A stretch of DNA of 26,158 nucleotides, taken from contig DAXETY010000126.1 in the NCBI GenBank assembly GCA_051155755.1, positions 1 to 26,158 of the forward strand. The letters run 5' to 3'. Numbering within the stretch: position 1 is the first letter of the stretch; each line of letters begins with the position of its first letter. Below the pieces are notes generated by a model, which made no database searches, was not told the DNA's origin, and was given only the letters and a program-made list of their open reading frames with translations. The DNA comes from DAXETY01 sp051155755. Its GTDB lineage: Bacteria > Desulfobacterota > Desulfobacteria > Desulfobacterales > SG8-13. The position numbers and the translations under genes are program-made. Shown here piece after piece: positions 15,865 through 26,158 of the stretch.

Positions 15865-18800
15865 ATGCCGCTTTTTACGACGCCCGAAGAACGCAAGCAC
15901 TCGCGAATCGAATCGCCGCCGAATCGATCCAAACCACTGTGTCGTTCGGTTTCCAGGCTGCTGTTCGACTGGCGCGATTACGAACTGCTGGAAATCGTCA
16001 ACGAGGTCTGCTGCCGCAGCCGGGACCTGGAGTACACTCGCCGCCTTTACTACGGCCATTTTCACCCCCACGGCATCAAGGAGATGGCCGAAGCGCGCAG
16101 CCTGCGCATCGCCTACGCCGTGGTGCACCTGCTCACCTCGTTGGAGATCGGCGGGGTGGACGATCGGCTGAATGCCTTGCGGGCGCTGAAAGCCGAGGTG
16201 CTGGACACGGCCGAGGGCCCGCTGCCGAAAAACACCGCCCGGGTGCTGCTGCAGATCATGAAAGAGCTGGTCCGCGCCCGGGGTGACGAACTGCAGCAAT
16301 TGCAGCTGGCCCACGACTTTCGAATGACGGCCTTCGGCAAGCCCCGTGTGGTTCGATCCCAGCTGCGGCGCTATCACCTGCTGGAAATGCCGGAAGCCTG
16401 GAACCAGATCGCCTTTGACGACCATGTCCACGACGTCAACACCAAGGGCCGCAAATCCTCCACCCATCTGATCATGGATGCCTGGATCAAGGGGATCCGG
16501 CGACTGCGGGTGGTTCACTACAACTACATCGAACCGCGCTTTGCCGCCGAGCTGCTGGAAGCCGCCCGCATTCTGGATGTCGACGTTCGCATCGGCATCG
16601 AATTTCCCGCCCGCTTTCGCGGCAAGTACGTGCAGCTTATCTGGGTCCCGCGCGGGTTCCCCGACGCCCAGGCATTTCTGTGCTTTCTGGAAGAAAAACC
16701 GATGGCGGACCTGATGCGACAGGGCCGGCAGGTGTCGGCCTATCAACAGCGATACGTCATGGCCCTGCTGGCGGATTTCAATCGGCAGCGGTTGGCCGCG
16801 CTCAACCGGCATCTGGAAGTCGATCTGGCGCCCATCGACGAACGGGAATTCGTCGAATTCGTCGGCATCGGACAAAAATCGGTACTCCATCTGGAAAAAT
16901 TCATCCACCAGAAACTGCTGGAAGCCCTGCAACAAAAATTGTCGCGGCTGCGGCGGGAACATGCCCGGGCCGAGCCGCCCCGGCGCCGGGAAATCGAAGA
17001 CTGGATCGCCGCGGTCGATCGTCTGGACCTGGAGCTGCTGGTCAACCAATTCCTGGAAGCCGGGCCGGGCACCCATCTGCCTCCGCCGCCGGCAGCCGAA
17101 GACGAGGCGGCCGTGCCCTCCCTGCTGCAGCTGGCACCTGCGGAGCTGCTGGCCCGACTGGCCGCTTTGCAATCCGGATACCGCATCACACTGAACCTGA
17201 CCGACCTGCAGGTGGAAGACGTCCTGGAACTTCTCTACGACTCCAATGGGATGATCACCCGTCTGGAGCTGTTCAATCTCAAGGACTGGAGCGCGGGGAA
17301 AACCGATCACCTGCCGGCCATCAGCCGGCTGCAGCACTGCATCAACGAGGGCAATCCCATTGCCCTCAAACGCCAGATCCGGCAAATCATCGAGCGCGTG
17401 GAGCGTTCGCGGCATTCGGACAAAGCCGGGCGAGTGGCGGCGTTGACCGGAATCCTGCACGACATTGACAGTCTGAAGGTCATGTACCAGGCCACTCCGC
17501 TCAAAGCCCGGATCGGCAGTGACTCCACGGGGCGCTCGCCGCGCGTGCACGGCATGGGACTGGCGGTGGCAGAAACCCTGCCGCTGCGAGCCCGCCGACA
17601 GATCCATCGTGATATCGGTCTGAACCGCAAGATCATTCCGGTGTTCATTTCCGCGTTTCGCAGAGTCACCGACATTCCGCGCGGCGCCCCTTTTTCCAGA
17701 CAGTCCGGATTCCGCAGGGCTCTTCGCCGACTGCCCGGCCTGTGGCGATTCGGCTGGCAGCGCCTGGAAGATTGGCAGGTTCAGTCGGATGCCACCCGCA
17801 TGTCGGCCGACGGCAACGTGGTCACCCTGGGCGGGGCGCAGAAATTTCAGTCCAATGAACTGCGCCTGTATCCTCCGGAGCGCCCGACTCGAAAGCCCCC
17901 GCTATCCTGGACTTATCTCGATTCCGGCCTGCGCGGACTGCTGAAAGTCCTGATCGGGTTTCTGCCGGCGTTCGCGACCTTTTTCCTGACCAAGAACTGG
18001 TGGGTGCTGGCCTATGGAGGCGCCTTCATCTGGTTCGGCATCACAGGCCTGCGCAACGTGCTGCAGGCGGTGCTGGGCGGCGGCGGATTGCGCCGATCCC
18101 CTCTGCTGCGCTGGAAATCCTATGTGGACTGGGAACGGGTGGCCGATTCGCTGCTGTACACCGGGTTTTCGGTGCCGCTGCTCGATTGGGTGGTCAAAAC
18201 CTTGCTGCTGGACCGCGGACTCGGCATTACCACTGAAACCAGCCCGACGGTCCTTTACTCCCTCATGGCCCTGGCCAACGGCATCTATCTTTCCAGTCAC
18301 AATGCATTCCGGGGTCTGCCCCGCACTGCGATCGTGGGAAATTTTTTCCGCAGCATCCTGTCGATCCCGATCGCCCTTGTTTTCAATGAGCTGATCGGCG
18401 CAGCCCTGGTTTTGGCCGGATCGGTCTCGGTGAATGCCGTACTCCAGCAATGGGCCGCCATCATTTCCAAAGCGGCTTCGGATACGGTGGCCGGGCTGAT
18501 CGAAGGCACCGCGGACCGCTACCGCAATATCCAGACCCGTTATCGCGAATACCACGGCAAGCTGTCGGAACTGCTTGAAATTTACGCCCGACTGGAGCTG
18601 CTCTTCCCGGAATCGCCGACCCTGCAGATCCTGGAAAATCCCGGCAAGTTCAAACGCAACGCCAATGCAGAAGCGCTGGACCTGGAGAAAATCATCATGG
18701 TCCACGCAATGGATATGCTGTATTTCTGGATGTATCAGCCGCGTGCCCGCAGTGCCTTTAAACAGATCCTCGGTTCGGTGTCCGAAGAAGAACGCCAGAT

Positions 18801-18951
18801 CCTGGTCACCTCCCAGTTCACCCTGCTGCGTCAGAAGGAAATCAGCCAGATGCTCATCGACGGCGTGCTCGGACAGGATTTTGCCCGCACCCTTTCCTTT
18901 TACCTGGCGCGCTGTCCCGAATATCTGGAAGCCATGAAGAAGTACGCCTGA
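15865..18951 (+). CDS. Large protein with PHP-like N-terminal half and membrane C-terminal half
   Basis: I recognise no named family for this 1028-residue protein. The N-terminal half has PHP-like features: FDDHVHDVNTKG (184-195; His187, His189), a helix and strand ending VVHYN (His218), and a strand VRIGIEF (241-247; Glu246), the same order as the first metal motifs of PHP enzymes; later PHP motifs are not evident. Residues 340-380 look coiled-coil, 400-416 are a proline- and acid-rich linker, and 436-540 form an alpha/beta region. About five membrane segments lie at 686-704, 712-730, 765-782, 795-812 and 825-860, then a soluble helical C terminus. The start at 15865 is chosen from the promoter position; an ATG at 15775 lies in frame but would be upstream of it. 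Gene is secure, role unknown. Confidence 0.75.
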   Translation: MPLFTTPEERKHSRIESPPNRSKPLCRSVSRLLFDWRDYELLEIVNEVCCRSRDLEYTRRLYYGHFHPHGIKEMAEARSLRIAYAVVHLLTSLEIGGVDDRLNALRALKAEVLDTAEGPLPKNTARVLLQIMKELVRARGDELQQLQLAHDFRMTAFGKPRVVRSQLRRYHLLEMPEAWNQIAFDDHVHDVNTKGRKSSTHLIMDAWIKGIRRLRVVHYNYIEPRFAAELLEAARILDVDVRIGIEFPARFRGKYVQLIWVPRGFPDAQAFLCFLEEKPMADLMRQGRQVSAYQQRYVMALLADFNRQRLAALNRHLEVDLAPIDEREFVEFVGIGQKSVLHLEKFIHQKLLEALQQKLSRLRREHARAEPPRRREIEDWIAAVDRLDLELLVNQFLEAGPGTHLPPPPAAEDEAAVPSLLQLAPAELLARLAALQSGYRITLNLTDLQVEDVLELLYDSNGMITRLELFNLKDWSAGKTDHLPAISRLQHCINEGNPIALKRQIRQIIERVERSRHSDKAGRVAALTGILHDIDSLKVMYQATPLKARIGSDSTGRSPRVHGMGLAVAETLPLRARRQIHRDIGLNRKIIPVFISAFRRVTDIPRGAPFSRQSGFRRALRRLPGLWRFGWQRLEDWQVQSDATRMSADGNVVTLGGAQKFQSNELRLYPPERPTRKPPLSWTYLDSGLRGLLKVLIGFLPAFATFFLTKNWWVLAYGGAFIWFGITGLRNVLQAVLGGGGLRRSPLLRWKSYVDWERVADSLLYTGFSVPLLDWVVKTLLLDRGLGITTETSPTVLYSLMALANGIYLSSHNAFRGLPRTAIVGNFFRSILSIPIALVFNELIGAALVLAGSVSVNAVLQQWAAIISKAASDTVAGLIEGTADRYRNIQTRYREYHGKLSELLEIYARLELLFPESPTLQILENPGKFKRNANAEALDLEKIIMVHAMDMLYFWMYQPRARSAFKQILGSVSEEERQILVTSQFTLLRQKEISQMLIDGVLGQDFARTLSFYLARCPEYLEAMKKYA

Positions 18952-19047
18952 CGACCGATCCGGTTACCATACCCCTGGAGCCAATTCCATTTCTCATTGG
19001 CGCTCGCCCGCAGCGGAATCGAATTCGTAAGCGCAAAGAAGCTTTCT

Positions 19048-19091
19048 AAACCGGTATTTTCGCACAGACCCGATCCAGGTCGAACCGGTTT
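19048..19091. other. Nested inverted repeat
   Basis: The outer arms AAACCGGT (19048-19055) and ACCGGTTT (19084-19091) enclose an inner GACC/GGTC stem (19067-19081 area). It lies about 100 bp after the stop of the 1028-residue protein gene. No T-run follows, so it is not a typical intrinsic terminator; it may be a regulatory fold or transcript end stabiliser. Confidence 0.4.
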
Positions 19092-19161
19092 CACAGAAGG
19101 GGGCACGCGCTTGCAGGCTTTGTTTTCGTGCGCATATTAATTTCTAAACTTAGAATTGGCA

Positions 19162-19232
19162 GTTGCTCGTTTTTTACGTTTTCGTCGACGTGGAAAGCAA
19201 CACCCAAAACATCCGTTTTCCGTAAAAACGGA
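19162..19232 (+). promoter_or_regulatory. Two consecutive hairpins in the leader of the GatZ-like gene
   Basis: Stem 1 pairs GTTGCT (19162-19167) with AGCAAC (19196-19201). Stem 2 pairs TCCGTTTT (19212-19219) with AAAACGGA (19225-19232) around a 5-base loop. Both lie in the probable 5' leader of the gene starting at 19284. No known riboswitch class is recognised. Confidence 0.35.
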
Positions 19233-19283
19233 CAGGGGAGCTGACCGACACCGATTGGACGGCAATCCCAACGGATCGAACAT

Positions 19284-20558
19284 ATGCGTTTTCGACTGCT
19301 CAATGGAACGCCCGCCACCGGCGGGGAAAATACGCCGGGCCTCTATGCGGTGTGCTCGGCCCATGCCCATGTGATTTCGGCGGCGATGGCCACCGCCGCG
19401 GCGGAAGGCAGGTCGCTGCTGATCGAGGCCTCGGCCAACCAGGTCAACCAGGACGGCGGGTACACCGGGATGACGCCGGCCATGTTTGCGGAACAGGTTC
19501 GACGCCTGGCGAAGCAAGAGGGCTATCCGATCGATCGGATTCTCATCGGAGCCGACCACCTGGGGCCGCATGTCTGGAAGCAGGAGCCTCCCGGCAAAGC
19601 GTTGGAAAAATCGGCCGAACTGGCGCGGCAATGCGTGGCGGCCGGTTTCGGTAAAATCCACCTCGACACGCTCACCGGTGTTGTCAGAAACCCGGCGGCT
19701 GCAGCCGGCCACGCCGCTCAACTGTGCCGGGCGGCCGAGACCGCCGCTTCGGCGCTTTCCGGCAAGCCGCCGGAGCTGCGGTACGTGATTGGTGCCGAAG
19801 TGCCGCCCCCGGGGGGTGCTCTCGACGATCCGGACACACTGGCGGTTACCGATCCGCACGAAGTCGAGCAGACCCTGGAGCTGACGGCGGCGGCCTTTCG
19901 CCGCGCCGGGATTGAAACTGCCTGGGAACGGGTCGTTGCGGTGGTGGTCCAGCCCGGAGTGGAGTTCGGCGATGACCGAATCGCCGTGTACCGTCCCGAA
20001 AAGGCCCGGGAATTGGCATCGTTTCAAACGGCCCTGCCCGGGAGGATGACCTTCGAAATCCACTCCACCGATTACCAGCCGCCGCAGGCGCTGCATCAAA
20101 TGGTCCGAGACGGCTTTTGCCTGCTGAAAGTCGGCCCCTGCCTGACCTTTGCCTTTCGCGCCGCCGTGTTCGCCCTGGCCGACATGGAGTCCGAGCTGCT
20201 GGCACACCGCCGCGGCGCGCACCGGTCCAACATCCGTCAGTGTCTGGAAGCGGTCATGCTGGAAGAACCAGAGCACTGGCGCCATCATTATCACGGTGAT
20301 CCCGAAAGCCAGGCGCTGCTGCGCGCTTACAGCTACCGCGATCGGATCCGGTATTACTGGAACCATCCCGAGGTGGTCAAATCACTGCGGCAATTGCTGG
20401 AAAACCTGAACCGGCCCGTACCTCCGGGTTTGCTCTGTCAGTATTTTCCGGAACGGTGCCGCCCCGATGAGAATGGACCCGAAATTCTGTCTCCGGAAGC
20501 CCTGATCCGCGACCGCATCCGTCAGGCCCTGGCCCCCTACGCCGCCGCCTGCCGGTAG
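19284..20558 (+). CDS. gatZ: D-tagatose-1,6-bisphosphate aldolase subunit GatZ/KbaZ-like
   Basis: The 424-residue protein matches the GatZ/KbaZ family in length and content: an opening block YAVCSAHAHVISAAM, then IEASANQVNQDGGYTGMTP, ILIGADHLGPHVW, IHLDT, YVIGAEVPPPGG, VVVQPGVEFGD, EIHSTDYQ, LKVGPCLTFAFR and SYRDRIRYYWNHP. In enteric bacteria this subunit supports the catalytic class II aldolase GatY/KbaY in galactitol, tagatose or N-acetylgalactosamine breakdown. No GatY/KbaY, transporter or kinase gene is in this window, so the partner must be elsewhere or the protein has another role; the aldolase-type fold could be active on its own. GGA lies 8 bases before the ATG at 19284, a weak site. 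The leader is structured. The gene ends 50 bp before repeat copy 2. Which of the two symbols applies cannot be told. Confidence 0.85.
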   Translation: MRFRLLNGTPATGGENTPGLYAVCSAHAHVISAAMATAAAEGRSLLIEASANQVNQDGGYTGMTPAMFAEQVRRLAKQEGYPIDRILIGADHLGPHVWKQEPPGKALEKSAELARQCVAAGFGKIHLDTLTGVVRNPAAAAGHAAQLCRAAETAASALSGKPPELRYVIGAEVPPPGGALDDPDTLAVTDPHEVEQTLELTAAAFRRAGIETAWERVVAVVVQPGVEFGDDRIAVYRPEKARELASFQTALPGRMTFEIHSTDYQPPQALHQMVRDGFCLLKVGPCLTFAFRAAVFALADMESELLAHRRGAHRSNIRQCLEAVMLEEPEHWRHHYHGDPESQALLRAYSYRDRIRYYWNHPEVVKSLRQLLENLNRPVPPGLLCQYFPERCRPDENGPEILSPEALIRDRIRQALAPYAAACR

Positions 20559-20608
20559 GGATGCACCCACCCGTATCTCACAAACACCCGCCTAAAACCT
20601 GTCGTCGA

Positions 20609-20732
20609 CAACCATCCGTGAAGCGGGTGGCTTGAATTTTCTTGCCAGCGGCACTGGCCGCTGGCAAGAAAAGACGAAAACACGGTGGGGCTTCGATGTT
20701 GAACTTGCAGTCGCACCCGGTTTGGGCAAGAA

Positions 20733-20735
<3 letters not shown>
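20609..20735 (-). repeat. Structured dispersed repeat, copy 2
   Basis: Reading on the minus strand this copy opens with TGATTCTTGCCCAAACCGGG and ends with GGTTG. Its central stem is the most perfect of the three: TTTTCTTGCCAGCGGC pairs over 16 bp with GCCGCTGGCAAGAAAA around a 4-base loop (20637-20672). The first hairpin (GAAGCC.../GTTTTC) and the last (CACCCGC-TTC-ACGGATG) are decayed compared with copies 1 and 3. Its first three bases are the TGA stop codon of carB. Confidence 0.85.
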
Positions 20736-23945
<3,210 letters not shown>

Positions 23946-23980
23946 CGATGCCCCTTTCTATTATTGTGGATAAAAATTTG

Positions 23981-24009
23981 CTTTTAAATTAAGTGAAAAT
24001 GAAAATCAA
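23981..24009 (-). promoter_or_regulatory. Candidate promoter for carB
   Basis: On the minus strand TTGATT (24009-24004) and TAAAAG (23986-23981) are 17 bases apart inside a marked AT-rich patch. Transcription would begin near 23974, giving a leader of about 29 nt. The patch also allows other registers, so the exact boxes are uncertain. Confidence 0.35.
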
Positions 24010-24097
24010 GCGCCGGCCGGATGTATGAAACCGGCCCGCGGATGCGTCAACGCGCCATGGATGGATGCAACGGCAACTTCATTGTTTGGATTTAACC

Positions 24098-24115
24098 AAG
24101 CCGGATGGCCGGCTT
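24098..24115. other. Short hairpin between carB and the radical SAM gene
   Basis: AAGCCGG-ATGG-CCGGCTT forms a 7-bp stem with a 4-base loop, about 85 bp past the stop of the radical SAM gene. Only a short TTTT follows on the plus strand and none on the minus strand, so a terminator role is weakly supported. Confidence 0.35.
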
Positions 24116-24200
24116 TTGACGGAACCATCCGAAATGCGGCTCCGAACCCCAGGAAACGAAGTGCTGGAATCCGGAAATGAAAATTTTTCGCAAGCTTGGC

Positions 24201-25475
24201 CTAGAGGACCCAGTGGGCCCGGTTCACCTGCCACCGGGCGACGGTGCTGCGCAACCAGGACTCCAGTCCCGGTTTGATGTAGAAGCGCGGTTTCAAAAGG
24301 TCATCCGCCGGATCGACAATGCCTTCGGCAGCGGCGATGCGCGCCAGGCGGGTGTGGGGGTAGATGCGAATGCCGACCGTCAGCTTGACGGTTTCCAGAC
24401 CCAGCGCATCGGCAAAATGCAGGCTTTCCTCCGCCGACGCTGTCGTTTCGTCCGGTCCGCCCAGCAGCAAAAACCCCATCCGACGGATCCCGACATCCCG
24501 CAATAGATCGGCGGCCCGGCGCACTTCTGCGGGGCCGAATCGCTTGCGCATGCCGGCCAGCACCCGGGAGTTGCCGCTTTCGAACCCCAGGGAAACCTCG
24601 CTGCAGCCGGCCCGGGCCATGGCTTGCGCCAGCGGTGCATCGAATCGGCCGGGGTAAAGAATGCAGCGCCAGGAAAACCCGAGCCCGGCCTCGGCAATGC
24701 GGTCGCAGAGCTGCCGGGCATATGCCGGCGGCAGGTTGAACGTGTTGTCGGTAAAAAATATCCGGCGAAATCCGGCCGCCCGCCAGCCTTCCAACTCGTT
24801 TAGGACCGATGCAACGGAGCGTTTCCGGATGGTCGCACCCTCGATCACGGCGGTGGCACAGTAACTGCAGCGCAGGGGACATCCCCGCCGGGTCTGCACG
24901 GGCAGGTAGAATCCTGGATCCCGGGAAAGGCGGCAGTCGAAAAAGGAGGGGGTCACCCGAACCGCCGGGTCCAGCGGATGCAGAAAGGTGCGGGCTTGCC
25001 GGCTGCCGCGTCCGCGGATGTAAAGGCCGGGCACACCGTCCGGGCGCCTGCCGGCAGCCAGCCGTTCCAGCAGCGCCACAAACGCCTCCTCGCCTTCGCC
25101 TTGGATGCCGAAGTCGGCCTGCAGGTAGTCCAGGGCACTTTGGGGAAAAAGGCTGTAGCCGGCCCCGCCCAGCACCAGCGGAGCACTCGAAAGACGCCGA
25201 CAGGCGGCAATCACGCCGCGGGCGCCGTCCAGCAGAAAGCGCGGGGATTCGCTGCACTGGTCGTCCACATTGCGGACGGATATGCCGATCACCCCGGGGA
25301 CGAAGTCGGTGATCGCTTCGGCAAGCACCTCGTCCGGAGCCTCATGGCCCATCAGGTCCACCAGGCGTATCCGGTGGCCGGCTCGCTGGACGGCATGCGC
25401 CACGAAACCCAGCCCGATCGGCAAGGTCGGCATATTGATCGTTTCGGTGTTGGCGGAAACGAGCAGTACGTTCAA
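24201..25475 (-). CDS. B12-binding-domain radical SAM protein
   Basis: This 424-residue protein combines an N-terminal cobalamin-binding-like domain (NVLLVSANTETINMPTLPIGLGFVAHAVQRAG..., then GVIGISVRN and VLGGAGYSLFP) with a radical SAM core. The 4Fe-4S ligands are the CxxxCxxC motif Cys199, Cys203, Cys206 in RRGCPLRCSYC. Later SAM-binding landmarks are IFFTDNTFNLP, EVSLGFESGNSRVL and MGFLLLGGPDET. Enzymes of this class include methyltransferases and cyclases; substrate unknown. The histidine of the DxHxxG cobalamin motif is not evident, so B12 binding is not assured. The frame is open to an ATG at 25565 inside repeat copy 3, but I prefer TTG at 25475: GGGAG lies 6 bases upstream and translation of the repeat is excluded. 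The gene lies upstream of carB on the same strand. Confidence 0.88.
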   Translation of the reverse strand: MNVLLVSANTETINMPTLPIGLGFVAHAVQRAGHRIRLVDLMGHEAPDEVLAEAITDFVPGVIGISVRNVDDQCSESPRFLLDGARGVIAACRRLSSAPLVLGGAGYSLFPQSALDYLQADFGIQGEGEEAFVALLERLAAGRRPDGVPGLYIRGRGSRQARTFLHPLDPAVRVTPSFFDCRLSRDPGFYLPVQTRRGCPLRCSYCATAVIEGATIRKRSVASVLNELEGWRAAGFRRIFFTDNTFNLPPAYARQLCDRIAEAGLGFSWRCILYPGRFDAPLAQAMARAGCSEVSLGFESGNSRVLAGMRKRFGPAEVRRAADLLRDVGIRRMGFLLLGGPDETTASAEESLHFADALGLETVKLTVGIRIYPHTRLARIAAAEGIVDPADDLLKPRFYIKPGLESWLRSTVARWQVNRAHWVL

Positions 25476-25481
25476 AAAAGG

Positions 25482-25486
25482 CTCCC
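25482..25486 (-). promoter_or_regulatory. Ribosome binding site deciding a TTG start
   Basis: GGGAG on the minus strand lies 6 bases before TTG at 25475-25473, the codon just before AACGTACTGCTC (N-V-L-L). It supports TTG rather than the ATG at 25565 as the start of the radical SAM gene. Confidence 0.6.
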
Positions 25487-25507
25487 AGCCGGCGTATTCT
25501 GCGATAT

Positions 25508-25627
25508 TGATTCTTGCCCAAACCGGGTGCTCTGCACCCGGTGCAAGTTCAACATCGAAGCACAAACGTGCTTCTGTCTTTTCGGCCTATGGCCGAAAAT
25601 TCAAACCACCCGCTTCGCGGGTGGTTG
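25508..25627 (+). repeat. Structured dispersed repeat, copy 3
   Basis: It opens with TGATTCTTGCCCAAACCGGG and ends GGTGGTTG. Hairpins are ACCGGGTGC-TCT-GCACCCGGT (25522-25542, absent from the other copies), GAAGCAC-AAAC-GTGCTTC (25557-25574), TTTTCGGCC-TAT-GGCCGAAAA (25579-25599) and CACCCGC-TTC-GCGGGTG (25607-25623). The middle stem has an entirely different sequence from copies 1 and 2 but keeps the TTTTC/GAAAA base. It lies on the plus strand, opposite to both neighbouring genes. Confidence 0.85.
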
Positions 25628-25706
25628 TTGACTCGCAGACATCCGATATCCGAGCGGCATTTCGACCACTGCCATCATCTCCGATTCCCGAAAATCCGTC
25701 AAGCAT

Positions 25707-25916
25707 TCAAAAGACATTGCCCAGCAGATAATTTTCGATGTTCGCCCGGGCGGGCTCCGGCATTTGATTCAATTTGCGGATGCAGTCGGCACACAGGTGC
25801 AGATAGTGTTCGCTGCAGTAAATTGCTGCGTCGCATGCTTTTGCTCCGCAAAGATCGCACTCCGCCCACTGCCCTTCGATGATGTGAAAGCCGTTTTTTC
25901 CCATTTCCTTGCTCAT
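25707..25916 (-). CDS. Small cysteine-rich (zinc-binding) protein
   Basis: This 69-residue cytoplasmic protein is not one I can name. It has a compact set of metal-ligand-like residues: CDLC (Cys20, Cys23), Cys28, Cys34, His37, His40, and CADC (Cys42, Cys45), enough for one or two zinc sites of treble-clef or zinc-ribbon type. The C terminus is helical (IRKLNQMPEPARANIENYLLG). The start at 25916 is set by an ATGA overlap with the stop codon of the upstream UspA-type gene, so the two are translationally coupled; GGTGG lies a few bases upstream. The stress-protein neighbour suggests a role under stress, which is inference. It ends 80 bp before repeat copy 3. Confidence 0.75.
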   Translation of the reverse strand: MSKEMGKNGFHIIEGQWAECDLCGAKACDAAIYCSEHYLHLCADCIRKLNQMPEPARANIENYLLGNVF

Positions 25917-26158
25917 GGGACCACCCAAACCGCGGCCTTTTGAGCCAGTTGCACAACTTTGTGGGTCACACGACCCAGGGGGAATTCGCGCACCCGGGAC
26001 ATTCCGCGCCGGCCCGTGACGATCGTTCCGTATCCGCCGCTGCGGGCCTGCGCGTAAATGGTGCCGGCCCGCGTGGCCATTCCGGTGACGATTTTCACAG
26101 AGATTCGCTCCGGCGCGAATCCCGCTGATGCCAGCTTCCGAAAAGCCTTGTGAAACAC
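25913..26158 (-). CDS. Universal stress protein (UspA family), C-terminal part
   Basis: The last 81 residues of a UspA-family domain are present; the gene runs off the right edge of the window, and the GTG at the very end need not be its start. The remaining part shows the family pattern: VKIVTG, a helix with AGTIYAQARSGGYGTIVTG, the nucleotide-binding-type RRGMSRVREFPLGRVTHKVVQLAQ, and a final strand AVWVVP. The usual G-x2-G-x9-G-S/T motif is here G-R-R-G...L-G-R-V-T, with Arg in place of the Ser after the last Gly, so ATP binding is uncertain. Stop codon and next start overlap (ATGA). Confidence 0.85.
   Translation of the reverse strand: MFHKAFRKLASAGFAPERISVKIVTGMATRAGTIYAQARSGGYGTIVTGRRGMSRVREFPLGRVTHKVVQLAQKAAVWVVP

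Larger units (their letters stand above)
18952..19283. other. Hairpin-rich intergenic region
   Basis: This 332-bp stretch carries no convincing gene. It holds an imperfect hairpin just after the upstream gene (GAGCCAAT / ATTGGCGCTC, 18978-19005), a nested stem at 19048-19091, a near-palindrome AATTTCTAA-AC-TTAGAATT around 19139-19157 that could be an operator, and two further hairpins at 19162-19232 leading into the GatZ-like gene. No good -35/-10 pair was found. Confidence 0.6.

Noticed and set aside
15709..17607. 632-codon minus-strand frame opposite the 1028-residue protein
   Set aside because: Q/G/R-rich antisense translation without motifs; the plus-strand frame has PHP-like and membrane features and a promoter.
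24098..24115. Intrinsic terminator after the radical SAM gene
   Set aside because: The 7-bp stem lacks a T-run on the minus strand, so it is kept only as a hairpin.

Overview
The window is GC-rich, densely coded bacterial chromosome. No rRNA, tRNA, transposase, integrase or CRISPR array was seen. The mix of rubredoxin, a rhodanese/ferritin-like fusion, flavin oxidoreductases and a B12-binding radical SAM enzyme, with many multi-hairpin dispersed repeats between genes, suggests an anaerobic or microaerophilic member of the Desulfobacterota, perhaps near Desulfosarcina. That placement is inferred from gene content, not from a marker gene.

Region 1 (1-3.3 kb) holds a transglutaminase-like protein, a convergent PLP aminotransferase, a divergent DUF4136-type lipoprotein, repeat copy 1, and a small membrane protein with two CxxC pairs. 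Region 2 (3.3-7.3 kb) is a minus-strand redox cluster. In transcription order it reads TerB-like protein, rubredoxin (52 aa, stop codon one base from the next start), FAD oxidoreductase, rhodanese-ferritin-like fusion, and a second FAD/NAD oxidoreductase. It looks like an electron-transfer or oxidative-stress unit.

Region 3 (7.6-19 kb) is the least familiar part. It has a 671-residue solenoid of about 18 degenerate 33-34 residue helical repeats, closed by a clear intrinsic terminator. Next come a 399-residue protein with the outline of a divergent RelA/SpoT synthetase domain and a PHP-family phosphoesterase convergent with it (their stop codons share CTAG). A secreted protein of unknown function, a large MscS-family channel, and a 1028-residue protein with a PHP-like N-terminal half and a membrane C-terminal half follow. 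A well-formed promoter sits so close to the last gene's start that its mRNA may be leaderless.

Region 4 (19-26.2 kb) has a lone GatZ/KbaZ-type protein behind a hairpin-rich leader, repeat copy 2, carB without carA, a radical SAM/B12 protein that probably starts at TTG, repeat copy 3, and a zinc-binding small protein coupled by ATGA to a UspA-type gene cut by the window edge.

The strongest non-gene signal is the three-copy 120-127 bp structured repeat (2819-2944, 20609-20735, 25508-25627). Its linkers are nearly identical while its stems differ in sequence but stay paired. The best candidate for an undescribed protein system is the RelA-like / PHP / MscS / PHP-membrane neighbourhood, though the evidence that these genes work together is only proximity.
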